Assembly: GCF_900112315.1 (NCBI RefSeq)
Contig: NZ_FOLL01000006.1
Location: forward strand, 147,362-211,361
DNA: 64,000 nt
Source: Parapedobacter composti
GTDB taxonomy: Bacteria > Bacteroidota > Bacteroidia > Sphingobacteriales > Sphingobacteriaceae
Direction of reading: 5' to 3'
This document shows, piece after piece, positions 63,645 to 64,000 of this stretch; the stretch's first letter is position 1, and each line of letters opens with the position of its first letter. The notes under the pieces are model-generated. The model searched no databases and was not told where the DNA came from. It saw only the letters and a program-made list of their open reading frames with translations. Made by a program: the position numbers and the translations under genes.

Positions 63645-64000
63645 GTAGACCGTTTAATGGCTGTGAATGTAAAAAAATTTTCCACATGCTCCAATTCACT
63701 GGTTGAAGTAGTGTCAATTTAGACACATATTTACCAAAGTTGTCTTGAGTATGCCAGTGCCTGCCTGGGACGGCCTCGGCAAGGTTAGCTAGTTCTACAG
63801 ACGTTAATCCGGTAGGTACATAGAGCTTACTAGGCTGCGGCTCGTTTTCGGCGATCTTTTTTTTGAAAATTAACTATCTTTATTTAATATTACAGTGGAT
63901 TAAGACTATAATTCCCCCCAATCGTTGGACAGATTTTTCATAAACTAAGTGAGATATTTCCGGTATCCCACCCACAAACATTAACCTAACCTGCCTGCGC
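63645..64000. other. Upstream region of the pilin-like operon, no gene seen
   Basis: I see no gene in the last 356 bases. A weak minus-strand promoter, TTG-N20-TACATTCA, lies just before the start codon at 63644, and a plus-strand box TATCTTTA near 63881 may serve a gene outside the window. The sequence is AT-rich towards the end. Confidence 0.4.

Overview
The window looks like a chromosomal stretch from a Bacteroidota bacterium, most likely of the Sphingobacteriaceae (Parapedobacter/Sphingobacterium/Olivibacter type). The reasons are TonB-dependent receptors paired with lipoproteins, start codons mostly without a Shine-Dalgarno sequence, several promoters of the Bacteroidota form TTG-N19/21-TAnnTTTG, HisKA_2/LytTR and hybrid two-component proteins, many short lipoproteins, and mid-range GC. 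The genus is an inference. No rRNA, tRNA or CRISPR array was seen.

Layout. 1-2481: 3' part of a TonB-dependent receptor gene and its partner beta-helix lipoprotein, closed by a terminator. 2560-9111: an accessory, decaying segment. It holds a group II (class C-like) intron remnant sitting directly on the terminator T-tract with an IS4-family transposase remnant inside it, an AT-rich lipoprotein gene, two degraded ORFs, a truncated aquaporin copy joined to an intron fragment, an Lrp/AsnC regulator, and a second aquaporin copy with a nonsense codon. Each aquaporin copy is preceded by the same promoter/leader/terminator module, a candidate small RNA. 9163-13556: TonB receptor divergent from a MocR-type regulator, then an S1/P1-like hydrolase. 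13886-17064: glycosyltransferase, GH1 beta-glucosidase and DedA protein. 17168-22410: sensor kinase, LytTR regulator and four small envelope proteins. 22562-32669: Fsr-type MFS, FKBP isomerase, aldo/keto reductase, sugar isomerase-like protein, deoxynucleoside kinase, TrpS, desaturase, MazG and a hybrid kinase. 32782-42413: ClpB, LOG-like protein, RecR, SDR, MFS, a split 5'-nucleotidase, and an EamA exporter with its AsnC regulator. 42558-48718: TetR-TolC-MFP-RND efflux operon. 48724-59187: a 54-residue protein, AI-2E transporter, RNase R, exonuclease, Fur, transaldolase, MFS, GNAT, EamA and an exonuclease/GIY-YIG fusion. 59259-63644: a tightly overlapped operon with a GspF-like protein and pseudopilins.

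Genes that work together: the TetR regulator and its RND pump; the AsnC/EamA pair; the two halves of the 5'-nucleotidase; TrpS with the kinase behind it; the glycosyltransferase coupled to GH1; and the pilin-like operon, which lacks its ATPase and secretin here. The least-explained signals are the duplicated small-RNA-like module with a covarying hairpin, heptamer arrays starting exactly at two stop codons, a cluster of TTTAGC/GCTAAA motifs beside fur, and the reduced type II/IV pilus-like operon.
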